A DNA stretch of 64,000 bases from Phycisphaerales bacterium (GTDB taxonomy: Bacteria; Planctomycetota; Phycisphaerae; UBA1845; Fen-1342): assembly GCA_016716475.1 (NCBI GenBank), contig JADJWG010000001.1, forward strand, positions 1,488,001 through 1,552,000. The letters are read 5' to 3'. This document shows positions 33,348 through 42,193 of the stretch, piece after piece. Positions within the stretch are counted from its first letter, which is position 1, and each line of letters begins with the position of its first letter. A program made the position numbers and the translations under genes. Under the pieces are notes generated by a model, which saw nothing but the letters and a program-made list of their open reading frames with translations, was not told the origin of the DNA and did no database searches.

Positions 33348-34661
33348 ATGGAACCCGTGGTTATGGCCCCCCTGGTCGGCGCCCTGCTGGCGCTCGTCTG
33401 CATCACGGCTGCACTGCGCGCCGGTCGCCGGCAGCGCCTCATCGACAACCTGCCCACCAGCAAGACCAGCGGCGTTTTCATCGGCCTGGTTGAACTCAAG
33501 GGCACGGCCGAGGCGGAGCACCCGTTGCAGAGCTTCCTGGCCGAGTTGCCATGCGTACACTACGAGTGGAGTGTGGCCGAGCACTGGTCGCGCACCGTCA
33601 CCGAGACCTACACCGACAAGGATGGAAAGACACGGACACGCACGCGCCGTGAGAGCGGCTGGACCACGGTCGCGAACGGTGGTGAGCAGATTCCGTTCTA
33701 CCTGCGCGACGACGCCGGGGTCGTGCGGGTTCAGCCGGCCCGTGCGAAGCTGCACACGCGCACCGTGTTCAGCCAGACTTGCGGCCGGAACGATCCGCTC
33801 TACTACGCCAAGGGACCGCGCCGCGCCATCATGAATTCCGATCACCGGCGCCGTTTCGCCGAGGAAGCGATCCCGCTGCATGCGCCGATCTACGTCGTCG
33901 GCACTGCCCGCGAGCGCTCGGACATCGTAGCGCCCGAAATACGCCACGATCGCGACGCACCGCTCTTTCTCATCTCGACGCGCACAGAGGAGTCGGTGCG
34001 CGGGAGCTACCGGCTCACATACTGGCTGCTCACCTTTCTCGCCGTGCTGCTCGGCACCGGGGGCTGGATTGCGGCCGATGTGCTGCGCGACCGCGCACCT
34101 GCCGGCCGTGTGCCCGTGTATGTCGCCGCGGGGTTCGGCGTACTCCTCGTCGCACTGCTCGCGTGGCTGTGGATGGCCTACAACAGCATGGTGGACCTGC
34201 GACAGCGCGTCCGGCAGGGGTGGGCCAATATTGATGTACAGCTCAAGCGGCGCGCGGACCTGATCCCCAACCTGGTAGCGATCGTCCGTGGATTGCGCGA
34301 CCACGAACAAACGCTGCAGACGGAACTGGCTGAGTTCCGCAGCCAGCTCGCCGCAACGGCACCGGGCGCCCCCGGTCCCGACCCGCATGGCTGCGCCGCA
34401 TTGCTGCGGCTGACCGTGGAACGCTACCCCGAATTGCGCGCGGACGACGCGTTCCTGCGGCTGCAGCAGGAACTGGTCGCTACCGAGCAGCGCATCGCGC
34501 TGGCGCGGGCCTACTTCAACCACATCGCCACGTTCTACAACAACCGGCTTGAAACGCTCCCCGATCGCTACGTAGCGGCATTGGCCGGTCTGCAGCCGCA
34601 GCCGCTGCTGGCGGCAACCGACTTCGAACGTGCACCGGTGACTGTGCGGCTTGTCGAGTGA
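33348..34661 (+). CDS. GIDE-domain and LemA fusion membrane protein
   Basis: 437 residues from ATG 33348. A first membrane helix (about 7-23) is followed by a domain like the GIDE region of the mitochondrial ubiquitin ligase MUL1 and bacterial relatives: GLVELKGTAEAEHPL, PCVHYEWSVAEHW, PFYLRDDAGVVRVQP and IPLHAPIYVVGTARE. There is no RING finger, so ubiquitin-ligase activity is not expected. Two more helices (about 221-245 and 255-277) lead into a LemA domain with LRQRVRQGWANIDVQLKRRA, DLIPNLV, ATEQRIALARAYFNHIATFYN and the ending NNRLETLPDRYVAAL. LemA proteins are membrane-anchored helical bundles of uncertain role. The combination is unusual in one polypeptide and may point to a shared envelope function. 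Confidence 0.82.
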   Translation: MEPVVMAPLVGALLALVCITAALRAGRRQRLIDNLPTSKTSGVFIGLVELKGTAEAEHPLQSFLAELPCVHYEWSVAEHWSRTVTETYTDKDGKTRTRTRRESGWTTVANGGEQIPFYLRDDAGVVRVQPARAKLHTRTVFSQTCGRNDPLYYAKGPRRAIMNSDHRRRFAEEAIPLHAPIYVVGTARERSDIVAPEIRHDRDAPLFLISTRTEESVRGSYRLTYWLLTFLAVLLGTGGWIAADVLRDRAPAGRVPVYVAAGFGVLLVALLAWLWMAYNSMVDLRQRVRQGWANIDVQLKRRADLIPNLVAIVRGLRDHEQTLQTELAEFRSQLAATAPGAPGPDPHGCAALLRLTVERYPELRADDAFLRLQQELVATEQRIALARAYFNHIATFYNNRLETLPDRYVAALAGLQPQPLLAATDFERAPVTVRLVE

Positions 34662-34686
34662 GTCTTCCGCCCGGCCTCGGCACAGC

Positions 34687-35280
34687 TCACTTTCGACGGG
34701 CCTTGCGCCCGGCCCTGATCCCCAGAATCGTCACCGGAATATCGCGCGCCGGCGGGCGCGGGCTGCTGCTGGCAGGTGCCCGCGGCGCCGCCGCCACAAA
34801 GGCATGCACATCCTTGATGTCCCAGGCGTCCCGCGGCACGGACAGTCCCTGTGCGTCGATGACGCGCGCACCGTAATGATCCACCAGTACACGCGTCGCG
34901 AACCGGTCACAAAGGGATTCCTTGCGTCGCGGATTGCGGCCCGCGGCATGCACGAGATAGTGATACAACTCATGCAGGTACACAAACAGGACGAGCTGTT
35001 CGGCACTCTCGAGGCGGAGTCGGTACGTCTCGCGCCACCAGTGCGTGCGATTCGACTGCGACCGCGCGATGTGCGTGCCGAGCAGATACGGGTAACGGTT
35101 GTCGCGGCCGAGGTTGATAAACAGGCGCGCCGTGGCGTAGTAGCACGTGCCGGAGAAATCGGCGCCGCGGCTGTATCGAATGCGCACGGTCAGCCGGTCG
35201 TGCCGATACGGTAAAGTGTGCCGTAGCAGCCGTTGTGCGAGTTGGGCGCTGTCGAGATCGGTCGCGTTGTGAAAATCCAT
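34687..35280 (-). CDS. small zincin-like protein (HELYH motif)
   Basis: 197 residues from the ATG at 35280, with GGAAG upstream; GTG 35292 is an alternative. The motif YLHELYHYLVHAAGR contains HExxH, followed about 20 residues later by the acidic/basic stretch ESLCDRFATRVLVDHY where a third ligand could sit. Upstream is a beta-like segment (RLTVRIRYSRGADFSGTCYYATARLFINLG) with a substrate-cleft look. It is a possible mini-metalloprotease of the SprT or minigluzincin type, but the family is not certain. The C-terminal 45 residues are basic and Pro/Ser-rich. No signal peptide is visible. It is divergent from the DPP4-type gene and ends 25 bp from the GIDE-LemA gene, facing it. Confidence 0.66.
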   Translation of the reverse strand: MDFHNATDLDSAQLAQRLLRHTLPYRHDRLTVRIRYSRGADFSGTCYYATARLFINLGRDNRYPYLLGTHIARSQSNRTHWWRETYRLRLESAEQLVLFVYLHELYHYLVHAAGRNPRRKESLCDRFATRVLVDHYGARVIDAQGLSVPRDAWDIKDVHAFVAAAPRAPASSSPRPPARDIPVTILGIRAGRKARRK

Positions 35281-35528
35281 GCCGTCTTCCACATCTCAAG
35301 CACGTGTATCAGATACGGCCCGCCGCGAGTTCGCAAGTCGGGCGCAAGTTGCGGTGTGAGATGTTTTCGACACAGCGCTTGACAGGACGAGGCATTGTTG
35401 TACGTGAATTGCGCAGCCCGCGCGAGAGCACTCCCGCCATTGTCGCCGCATCACACGTCGGTTACAACGGCACCGTGCGCGGCGACAACATTCCGCGGCA
35501 CCATGGCCCATTCCCGGAGGTCGAAGTG

Positions 35529-37757
35529 ATGCGCCTGTTGCGCTTCCGTTCCCGGAGTTTTCCCTCGCCGGCGGCGTTCGCAGCCGCGCTGGTGTTGCTG
35601 CCCCTGCTGGGTGGCTGTCTGCAGCCCACCACGACACCCGCCGCGCGCCTGCTCGAGCTGGAGGATATCTACGGGCGCACCGCGCTCAACTTCTCCGGCT
35701 CGTACGTCCGTGGATTGCGCTGGCTGCCGGATGGCACGCACTATCTTGAGGTGCGCAACGGTTTGTCGATGCGTGTGGCCGCGGCCACCGGCGAAGCGGG
35801 GCCGGCCTACGATTACACCGCCGTGCAGCCCGCGCTCGTCAACAGTGGGGCGTTCACCGCAGCAGAGGCGTACCGCTTCGCGCGACGACCGACGCTGCAC
35901 AGCGCCGACTACGAGGTGCTGATCTTTGTGCATCAAGGCGCCATTTGGCGCTACGATTTCGCGGATGGGCTGCTGTTGCGCCTGGCTGAGGCCGACCCGG
36001 AGCGCGAACTGCTGACGCTGAGCCCGGACAAGCAGCACCTCGGCTTCGTGCACGCGAATGACCTGTACGTGCTGAACATGAGCCATGGCAGCGTCCAGCG
36101 CCTCACGCACGACGGCGGCGACGAGCTCTACAATGGCAAACTCGACTGGGTTTACCAGGAGGAGCTCTACGGCCGCGGCAACTGGCGCGGCTACTGGTGG
36201 TCGGAAGACGGGCAAACACTCGCCTTCCTGCAACTCGATGAACGCCGCGTGCCCGTGCATACCATGGTCGACCACCTTCCCACGCCGCCCGAACTTATCA
36301 CCTTGCGCTACCCCAAGGCGGGAGACGCCAACCCGGTTCCGCGCGTCGGCTTCGTGCGGCCGGCGGATGGCACGCTGGTATGGGCCGACCTGTCCGCTTA
36401 CGACGCGGAGAATCTGCTCGTGCTGCCGCCGGCGTGGACGCCGGATGGCTGGTTCGTCGCACCCATGCAGGATCGCACGGCCCGCTGGCTCGAGCTCAAC
36501 CTGCTGCATCCCGGTACCGGGCAGCGCCGCGTGCTCGTCCGTGAGGAACCGCCCACCGCCCCTGCGTGGGTCGAGCATCTTGGTCTGCCCCACTGGCTGC
36601 CGGATGGCTCGTTTTTGTGGCTCAGCGCGCGCGACGGCTGGCCACACCTGTACCACTACGCACTCGACGGTACGCTGCGCAACCGGCTGACCGCGGGCCC
36701 GTGGGAGGTTCGTGACGTAAAGGCGGTGGCGCATGAAGCGGGATGGGTGTATTTCAGCGGGACGGCCGACACTCCGATCGCGGAACATCTCTATCGTGTG
36801 CCGCTGGCCGGCGGCGAAATCGAGCGTCTGACCGCGCCAGGGTTTCATCACAGTGCGGTGGTCGCGCCGCAGGGGCAGTACTTCATCGACACCTTCAGCA
36901 ATGCGAACACGCCACCGCGCGTGCAGTTGCACACTGGCACAGGCGCGCTCGTGCGGGTGCTGAGTGACAACCCCGTGGCGCTGCTGGCCGAGTATGATCT
37001 GCCTGCACCCGAGTTTCTCCGCATCACCGTGGACAATGGCCGCACGCTAAACGCGATGATCCTGCGCCCACCCGGACGCGCACCGGGAGAGCGGGCTCCG
37101 GTGGTGCACTTCGTCTACGGCGGGCCGCATATACCGACCGTGCACGATCGCTGGGGTGGGTCGAGTGGCATGTTCCAACGCATGCTCGCGCAGCACGGGT
37201 ACCTTGTGTGGGTCCTTGACCCGCACAGCGCGAGCGGCGAGGGCTGGCAGAGCGCATGGCTGGCGGCGGACCGACTCGGTGTCACCGAGTTGGAGGATCT
37301 GGAGGCCGGCCTGCGGTGGCTGGGCGCACACGAAGCGGCCGACCTCGAGCGTGTGTGTATCCTGGGGCACAGCTACGGCGGTTATCTTACCTGTTACGCG
37401 CTGTCGCGCAGCGTGATGTTCAAGCTGGGCCTGGCCGCGGCTCCGCTGACGGACTGGCGGAACTACGACACGATCTACACCGAGCGCTTCCTGCGCACGC
37501 CTCAGGAGAACCCGGACGGCTACGAAGTGTCATCGGCAGTCGTCTCGGCGGAGAACCTGCGCGGGCGGCTGCTGATCGCGCATGGGATGCTGGACGAGAA
37601 CGTGCACGTGCAGAGTACACTGCAGGTGGCGGACCAGTTGCAGCGGGCCGGCAAGCCGTTCGACCTCATGATCTACCCGCGGTGCGACCACGGACTGTCG
37701 AGCAACGGCGGGCATTGGCTGCGGCTGCGGTGGGAGTACATCCGGGACCACCTGTAG
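35529..37757 (+). CDS. dipeptidyl-peptidase IV-type S9 serine peptidase, lipoprotein
   Basis: 742 residues from ATG 35529 (GGAGG 8 bp upstream). The signal peptide ends in LLPLLGGC, a lipobox. The N-terminal part is a beta-propeller (SPDKQHLGFVHANDLYVLN and similar) with the double-Glu motif DWVYQEELYG at Glu211-Glu212 that anchors the substrate amino group in DPP4. The alpha/beta hydrolase domain has Ser615 in GHSYGGY, Asp689 in GMLDENVH and His721 in RCDHGLS. It would release N-terminal dipeptides, usually with Pro or Ala at P1, from peptides at the cell envelope. The upstream 248 bp hold GTATCAGATAC, a small palindrome at 35306-35316. Confidence 0.92.
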   Translation: MRLLRFRSRSFPSPAAFAAALVLLPLLGGCLQPTTTPAARLLELEDIYGRTALNFSGSYVRGLRWLPDGTHYLEVRNGLSMRVAAATGEAGPAYDYTAVQPALVNSGAFTAAEAYRFARRPTLHSADYEVLIFVHQGAIWRYDFADGLLLRLAEADPERELLTLSPDKQHLGFVHANDLYVLNMSHGSVQRLTHDGGDELYNGKLDWVYQEELYGRGNWRGYWWSEDGQTLAFLQLDERRVPVHTMVDHLPTPPELITLRYPKAGDANPVPRVGFVRPADGTLVWADLSAYDAENLLVLPPAWTPDGWFVAPMQDRTARWLELNLLHPGTGQRRVLVREEPPTAPAWVEHLGLPHWLPDGSFLWLSARDGWPHLYHYALDGTLRNRLTAGPWEVRDVKAVAHEAGWVYFSGTADTPIAEHLYRVPLAGGEIERLTAPGFHHSAVVAPQGQYFIDTFSNANTPPRVQLHTGTGALVRVLSDNPVALLAEYDLPAPEFLRITVDNGRTLNAMILRPPGRAPGERAPVVHFVYGGPHIPTVHDRWGGSSGMFQRMLAQHGYLVWVLDPHSASGEGWQSAWLAADRLGVTELEDLEAGLRWLGAHEAADLERVCILGHSYGGYLTCYALSRSVMFKLGLAAAPLTDWRNYDTIYTERFLRTPQENPDGYEVSSAVVSAENLRGRLLIAHGMLDENVHVQSTLQVADQLQRAGKPFDLMIYPRCDHGLSSNGGHWLRLRWEYIRDHL

Positions 37758-37793
37758 AACATCCCTCAACACGCGCACGCACATGCCGCGAAT

Positions 37794-37820
37794 CCCTCCC
37801 TCACTCCCTTGCAGGGAGGG
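37794..37820. terminator. hairpin between convergent genes (CCCTCCC...GGGAGGG)
   Basis: A 7-bp perfect stem with a 13-base loop that includes TCACTCCCTTGCA. It could end both the DPP4-type gene and the convergent metallophosphoesterase gene. The sequence (CTCCCTTGCAGGGAG core) resembles short intergenic repeats found in many GC-rich genomes; only one copy was seen here. Confidence 0.4.
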
Positions 37821-37953
37821 GTAGGGGCAGGGTCGAGAATCCGCTGAAGTAGCGCCCCGCGCCTGTCCACTCCCCCAGAAACGAAAGGGTATGGGATAAC
37901 TTCAATACCGGGCTCACCGGGGCCGCGGATGTCGAGGGTTGATCCGCTGTGGA

Positions 37954-39117
37954 TCAGTCGATCGACGCTGGTGGGGCCGTACCCCGGAGGGTGAGTACCG
38001 TCAGTTCCGGCCGGCAGAAAAGACGCAGCGGTGGGGCCGCACCACGCTCGACGCCGAGCCCCCGGCTCACGTAGATCGGCTGGCCGTTCACCGCGTGCAG
38101 ACCGCCACCCGCGACCGCCCGTGGGACGGCGCTGAACGTGAGAAACGGCCCGAAGCCGGGCAGCGCGACCTGTCCGCCGTGCGTATGTCCGGCGATGATC
38201 AAATCGATCGCATGCTCCGGGCGGGCAGCGAAGACGCCGTCGGGGACGTGCGACATCAGGATACGCACGTCGGCGGAAGTGGCGGCGAGATCCCGGTAGA
38301 CGGGCGACGGGCGGGCGCGTTGGCGCCAGTAGTCAACACCGCCGAGAGCGATGCGCACATCGCCGATCGTGACACGAATCACGTCGTCATTGAGCAGCCG
38401 CAAGTCGGCCTCGTGGAGGAGGCGAATCGTGCGTTCGGGGGGGTCGATGTTGCCGAGTACCGCGTACACGTGGGGGTGGTCTCGCAGCGGGCGCAGAAGT
38501 TCGAGGTAGGATTCGCGGTGGGCCTCGAAGTGAGCGTCGTCGGCCTGCACAAAATCGCCTGGCAACAGGATGAGGTCGGCGCCTTGATCGAGCGCGGTCT
38601 CGATCACGCCGCGTTCGTAGGGTGTCACCGTGCGAAACTGGAGATCGGCCAGCACGACGATGCGAATGGGGCGTGAGTTCGCCGGCCGATTCGCAACCGG
38701 GACATCCACCGCAACAATCTCGAGCCAGGTGGGCTCGATCTTGGATGCGTAGAGACCGGCAACGGCCGGGAGGAGCGCCAGGATGGTCGGAATGGCAAGC
38801 AGCCCGCGCGTACGCGGCGCGGCACGGGGCAGCACTGCAAATACGAGTGCGAGCCCCAGCAATGGCATGGTGAGTGTGAGGCCGGCGTAGATCGCATGGA
38901 TGAAACCGAAGATTCGGCCAACCGTACCCACTATCAATAGTGGAACGCAGGCCAACCCGGTTACGAGCAGCGCCAACCCCAGCTCACGGCGCAGCAGCAA
39001 CCAGGCGAACGGCTGCGGCGCGCCGTGCAGGCGCCAGATCAGCAATCCGGCACCCACCAACCCGGCACCAGCCGCAAGGGTCCAGATGAGCACGCTATAC
39101 AGAAGAATACGATCCAC
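37954..39117 (-). CDS. membrane-anchored metallophosphoesterase (YaeI/LpxG-like)
   Basis: 387 residues from the GTG at 39117, next to a -10-like GCTACCAT box. Four to five hydrophobic segments (about 1-135) precede a calcineurin-like domain with metal motifs VLADLQF, LLPGDFVQ, AVLGNID, MSHVP and IIAGHTHGGQV. This combination is typical of the YkuE/YaeI family, whose members include UDP-diacylglucosamine pyrophosphohydrolases (LpxG) acting in lipid A synthesis; other members have unknown targets. The gene converges on the DPP4-type gene and is divergent from the ArnT-like glycosyltransferase, so the two may share a control region. The end is near the hairpin at 37794-37820. Confidence 0.85.
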   Translation of the reverse strand: MDRILLYSVLIWTLAAGAGLVGAGLLIWRLHGAPQPFAWLLLRRELGLALLVTGLACVPLLIVGTVGRIFGFIHAIYAGLTLTMPLLGLALVFAVLPRAAPRTRGLLAIPTILALLPAVAGLYASKIEPTWLEIVAVDVPVANRPANSRPIRIVVLADLQFRTVTPYERGVIETALDQGADLILLPGDFVQADDAHFEAHRESYLELLRPLRDHPHVYAVLGNIDPPERTIRLLHEADLRLLNDDVIRVTIGDVRIALGGVDYWRQRARPSPVYRDLAATSADVRILMSHVPDGVFAARPEHAIDLIIAGHTHGGQVALPGFGPFLTFSAVPRAVAGGGLHAVNGQPIYVSRGLGVERGAAPPLRLFCRPELTVLTLRGTAPPASID

Positions 39118-39124
39118 GCGGGGG

Positions 39125-39130
39125 ATGGTA
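39125..39130 (-). promoter_or_regulatory. putative -10 box (TACCAT, minus strand)
   Basis: On the minus strand the sequence is GCTACCAT, 7 bp before the GTG start at 39117. It is identical to the box at 14329-14334. Confidence 0.3.
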
Positions 39131-39212
39131 GCGCGTGGGCCGCGCCGACACAATTGGGCGTTCCTGCACTGGCAGTGAGCGGTCCACACGGCCGCCCCTG
39201 CTCGGAGGATTC

Positions 39213-40874
39213 ATGCGCGCGATTCGTTCGATGGATGACCCGAGTCCGACGAAGCGGACACTGCCATGGCGCCTACGGGGCGTGCTCGTCGTGCTGTCAC
39301 TCGCCCTGTTGCTGCCCGGCACGTTCGGGGTCAGTCTGACGGATCGCGACGAGGGTTGGTACGCCCAAGTCGCACGCGAGATGCACACCAGCGGTGATTG
39401 GCTCGTGCCCACCTACCTCGGCGAGCCGTGGCTGGCCAAGCCGCCATTGCTCTACTGGTGCATCGCGGCCAGCTTTCACCTGTTCGGCGAGACGGCTTTC
39501 GCCGCCCGGCTGGTAAGCGTGTTGGCGATGACCCTCACGGTGCAGTGGGTCGCCGGTCTCACCGCCGAACTCTACGGCCGTCGTGCCGCCGGATTTGCCG
39601 CGGCTTCGTTCCTTACTTTCGGACTCACGGTCATCGTCGGGAAGCTGGTGCTGACCGATGCACTGCTCGTGCTGCTCGTGACGGCGGCGGCGTGGCTCCT
39701 GGTGCGTGGAGTGCGGCGCGGCTGGACCTGGTGGCGGGCGCTTGCATTTTGGATGGTGTGCGGATTGGGCTTGCTGGCAAAAGGGCCGGCGATTGTCGTG
39801 TTCGTCGGAGCTTGCGGAGCCGCCCTGCTGCTCTGGCGGCGCGGTCGGCGGATGCTGTTGGTGCCGCGCCTATGGTGGGTGGCCCCGGTGGCGCTCCTGA
39901 TCGCGGCACCGTGGTATGTGGTGGTGACTCTGCGCGCCGGCGACACACTCTGGCAGCAATTCTTCGGTTACGAGATCGGTGCGCGGCTGCAAGGAGGCGC
40001 ACACGGCGGTGGGGCGCCGCCGGGGTACTTCCTTGTGCTGAGCTTGGCCGCCCTGTTGCCATGGACCGCGCTCGTGCCCGGTGCTCTGCTGGAAGCATGG
40101 CAGCGGCGAAAACGTGAACCTGCTGCCGGGCTGATGCTCGTCTGGCTGGTGCTTCCATGGCTCTTCCTTGAACTGGTACCGAGCAAGCTGCCGCATTACA
40201 TCCTGCCTTGCTATGTACCATTGGCGATCCTGCTGGGACGGATGTGGGCGCGACCACGCCCAACGCCACCACCCCGCTCACAGCGCTGGGCACTCGTGCT
40301 CTGGGCGGGCAGCGTGGCAGGTGTCGGTGTCGTCACCGGCGGACTTGCCTTGTATTGGCAAGGACCGTGGACCCCGGCCGCGCTACTGGCCAGCGGTGTG
40401 CTCGCCACGGGTTTCGTGGTGGCCAGCCGGGCGCTGTTACGGGGGCAATTGCACTACGGCTGGCGCTTGGCACTGGCCGGGACAATCGGATTCCACGCCG
40501 TGCTGGGGGTCGGGGTGGGACCCGCACTTGAATCGCACCGGTTAAGCCGCAATCTCGCGGCGGCCGTGAACGCTCGCACAATGCCAGGCGATACGGTGCC
40601 ATTCTTCGCCTGCGGCTACGATGAACCGACCCTGTTCTACTATGCGCGCCTGGTTGGCCGTGCGGTTGGCAGCGACGAGCTGCGCGTCGCCGTCACGACA
40701 GGCCCGCCGCGCGTGCTGGTGGTGGCTGAGCCAACTCGAGTGGCGCTCGACTGGAAGCCGGGGCCTCATGCCGCGCGCTACGAGGGTTTCAATCTCGGTA
40801 AAGGCCGGTGGGCGGTCGTCTGGGTGCTGCGTACTGACGATCTCATCGTCGACGTCACGGAACCCGCCCGATAA
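39213..40874 (+). CDS. ArnT/PMT-like integral membrane glycosyltransferase
   Basis: 553 residues from ATG 39213, with GGAGGA 3 bp upstream. The opening loop LTDRDEGWYAQVAREM has the acidic pair used by GT-C enzymes of the ArnT/PMT fold, and EPWLAKPPLLYW is the next conserved block. About eleven or twelve membrane helices follow, with a periplasmic C-terminal domain (about 430-553). These enzymes move a sugar from a polyprenyl-phosphate carrier to lipid A or proteins. The acceptor here is unknown. No polyprenyl-phosphate sugar synthase lies nearby, but the divergent metallophosphoesterase is of a lipid-A-related type, which makes an envelope role likely. Confidence 0.87.
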   Translation: MRAIRSMDDPSPTKRTLPWRLRGVLVVLSLALLLPGTFGVSLTDRDEGWYAQVAREMHTSGDWLVPTYLGEPWLAKPPLLYWCIAASFHLFGETAFAARLVSVLAMTLTVQWVAGLTAELYGRRAAGFAAASFLTFGLTVIVGKLVLTDALLVLLVTAAAWLLVRGVRRGWTWWRALAFWMVCGLGLLAKGPAIVVFVGACGAALLLWRRGRRMLLVPRLWWVAPVALLIAAPWYVVVTLRAGDTLWQQFFGYEIGARLQGGAHGGGAPPGYFLVLSLAALLPWTALVPGALLEAWQRRKREPAAGLMLVWLVLPWLFLELVPSKLPHYILPCYVPLAILLGRMWARPRPTPPPRSQRWALVLWAGSVAGVGVVTGGLALYWQGPWTPAALLASGVLATGFVVASRALLRGQLHYGWRLALAGTIGFHAVLGVGVGPALESHRLSRNLAAAVNARTMPGDTVPFFACGYDEPTLFYYARLVGRAVGSDELRVAVTTGPPRVLVVAEPTRVALDWKPGPHAARYEGFNLGKGRWAVVWVLRTDDLIVDVTEPAR

Positions 40875-40926
40875 CGCGGCGCATGTTGACCGGGTTGCAG
40901 AGCAGCGCGCCAGGTACTCATTGCGT

Positions 40927-40932
40927 TACAAT
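40927..40932 (+). promoter_or_regulatory. putative -10 box (TACAAT) of the ECF sigma gene
   Basis: TACAAT at 35 bp before the ATG of the sigma factor. No convincing -35 at 17 bp, so it may be recognised by an alternative sigma factor. Confidence 0.35.
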
Positions 40933-40967
40933 GGCACCGCGCTCCTCGGCCCTGTGAGGACTCCGGG

Positions 40968-41543
40968 ATGGTGACGGATCCGTGCCACGAGACCACACTC
41001 CTGCTCGAACGTCTCCGACAAGGCGACACCAGCGCAGCGCAGCAACTGCTCCCCTTGGTCTACGATGAACTGCGGTCGCTGGCCGGGCGCTATTTCCGCC
41101 GCCAGCGCTCTGATCATACTCTACAACCGACGGCACTCGTCCATGAGGCCTTTCTCAAGCTGGTGGATCAGACCGATCCGCAATGGAACGGGCGCCAGCA
41201 CTTCTTTGCCGTGGCTGCGATGGCCATGCGACAGATCCTGGTGAACCACGCCTTGGCGCGAAAAGCCCTGAAACGTGGTGGTGGACAGCGCCGCGTGCTG
41301 CTGGACGATGCGATCGGTAGCGGTGCAAGGAGTGACGGACTTGATGTACTCGCATTGCACGATGCGCTGGAGCGGCTGAAACAGGTCGACGAACGCAAAC
41401 ATCGCCTGGTCGAACTGCGTTTTTTTGCTGGTTTGGCAGTGGATGAGGCCGCCGAGGTGCTGGGGGTCTCCAAGACCACCGCGGAGAGTGACTGGCGCGC
41501 GGCGCGGGCGTGGTTAAACCTCGAGCTGACTCGGAATGCCTAA
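40968..41543 (+). CDS. ECF-type RNA polymerase sigma factor
   Basis: 191 residues from ATG 40968 with TGAGGA 7 bp upstream. Region 2 (LLPLVYDELRSLAGRYFRRQR followed by HTLQPTALVHEAFLKL) is typical of the ECF group often found with Ser/Thr kinases in planctomycetes and Acidobacteria (TIGR02999-like). Region 4 (LVELRFFAGLAVDEAAEVLGVSKTTAESDWRAARAWL) gives the -35-binding helix-turn-helix. It lacks the C-terminal extensions of some ECF groups. No anti-sigma factor is adjacent; the WD40 kinase at 42194 is the likely regulator, since ECF genes of this group often depend on phosphorylation. Its stop overlaps the stop of the convergent globin gene. Confidence 0.9.
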   Translation: MVTDPCHETTLLLERLRQGDTSAAQQLLPLVYDELRSLAGRYFRRQRSDHTLQPTALVHEAFLKLVDQTDPQWNGRQHFFAVAAMAMRQILVNHALARKALKRGGGQRRVLLDDAIGSGARSDGLDVLALHDALERLKQVDERKHRLVELRFFAGLAVDEAAEVLGVSKTTAESDWRAARAWLNLELTRNA

Positions 41544-42079
41544 GAGCGTGCGCTTCCGTCCCCGTGCACCACGTAACCGGTGGGGTGCGATTTTGCGTTC
41601 ACCGGCGGGACCTCGTTGTGAGCTTCACACATGCGCTCGCTGATGAGTTGCAGGGCCGCGAGCCAATCGGCCTCCAGGTCCGCACTCCAGTCACTACCCG
41701 CCACTGTGCCCATGGCATTGACCAGAGCGGCTACCACCAGGGGGTAATGTTCGCGCTGCACACCGTAAGCTACGTGACGGCGCCCCATTTCGAGCAATTT
41801 TGAGCGCACCTTCTCGGGTTGTTGGAGGTGCCCTATGACCCAGGTCAGAGAGGCGAGCAGCTTAGCCCGCTGTTCACTCAGATCCTCAGGGAAGAGCCGG
41901 CGCAATTCCGGGTGACGCTCAAAAAGGCGCTCATAGAACCGCTCGGCAAGCACGGACCCCTGCGGGAGGAAACGCGCAAAGCTGCGGGTCAGGCGACCGA
42001 TCAGGGCTTCGTCGGCCGGCAGGTCGCCCAACTCCTGATCGGTATCCGCACCGGCCAGCGGGTGACGGGTGATTTCCAT
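41540..42079 (-). CDS. single-domain globin-like haem protein
   Basis: 179 residues from the ATG at 42079, with GGAGGAG upstream. The middle part matches the globin domain of flavohaemoglobins and single-domain globins: helix A/B region LTRSFARFLPQGSVLAERFYERLFERHPELRRLFPE with the CD1 Phe63, Gln70 near the distal E7 position, and the proximal His102 in MGRRHVAYGVQREHYPLV. There is no reductase domain. It may bind O2 or NO and act as a sensor or scavenger. The first 25 residues and the last 30 (Ser/Gly-rich) are extensions. The gene is divergent from the kinase gene (114 bp apart) and convergent on the sigma factor gene, which it overlaps by 4 bp. Confidence 0.82.
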   Translation of the reverse strand: MEITRHPLAGADTDQELGDLPADEALIGRLTRSFARFLPQGSVLAERFYERLFERHPELRRLFPEDLSEQRAKLLASLTWVIGHLQQPEKVRSKLLEMGRRHVAYGVQREHYPLVVAALVNAMGTVAGSDWSADLEADWLAALQLISERMCEAHNEVPPVNAKSHPTGYVVHGDGSARS

Positions 42080-42147
42080 GGCCGGTGCTCCTCCAATACG
42101 AATCCAAACCCGGCACAACCACAGCGCGGGATCGCACCAACGTATGG

Positions 42148-42153
42148 TACAAT
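42148..42153 (+). promoter_or_regulatory. putative -10 box (TACAAT) of the kinase gene
   Basis: TACAAT 40 bp before the kinase ATG, in the 114-bp region shared with the divergent globin gene. No clear -35 box. Confidence 0.35.
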
Positions 42154-42193
42154 AGGTCAAACACGGTCCGCGGGCCGCGGCCTTGCTTCTAAG

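Noticed and set aside
37801..37840. Possible dispersed repeat (CTCCCTTGCAGGGAGGGG)
   Set aside because: Only one copy in the window, so it is listed only as a hairpin and not as a repeat family.
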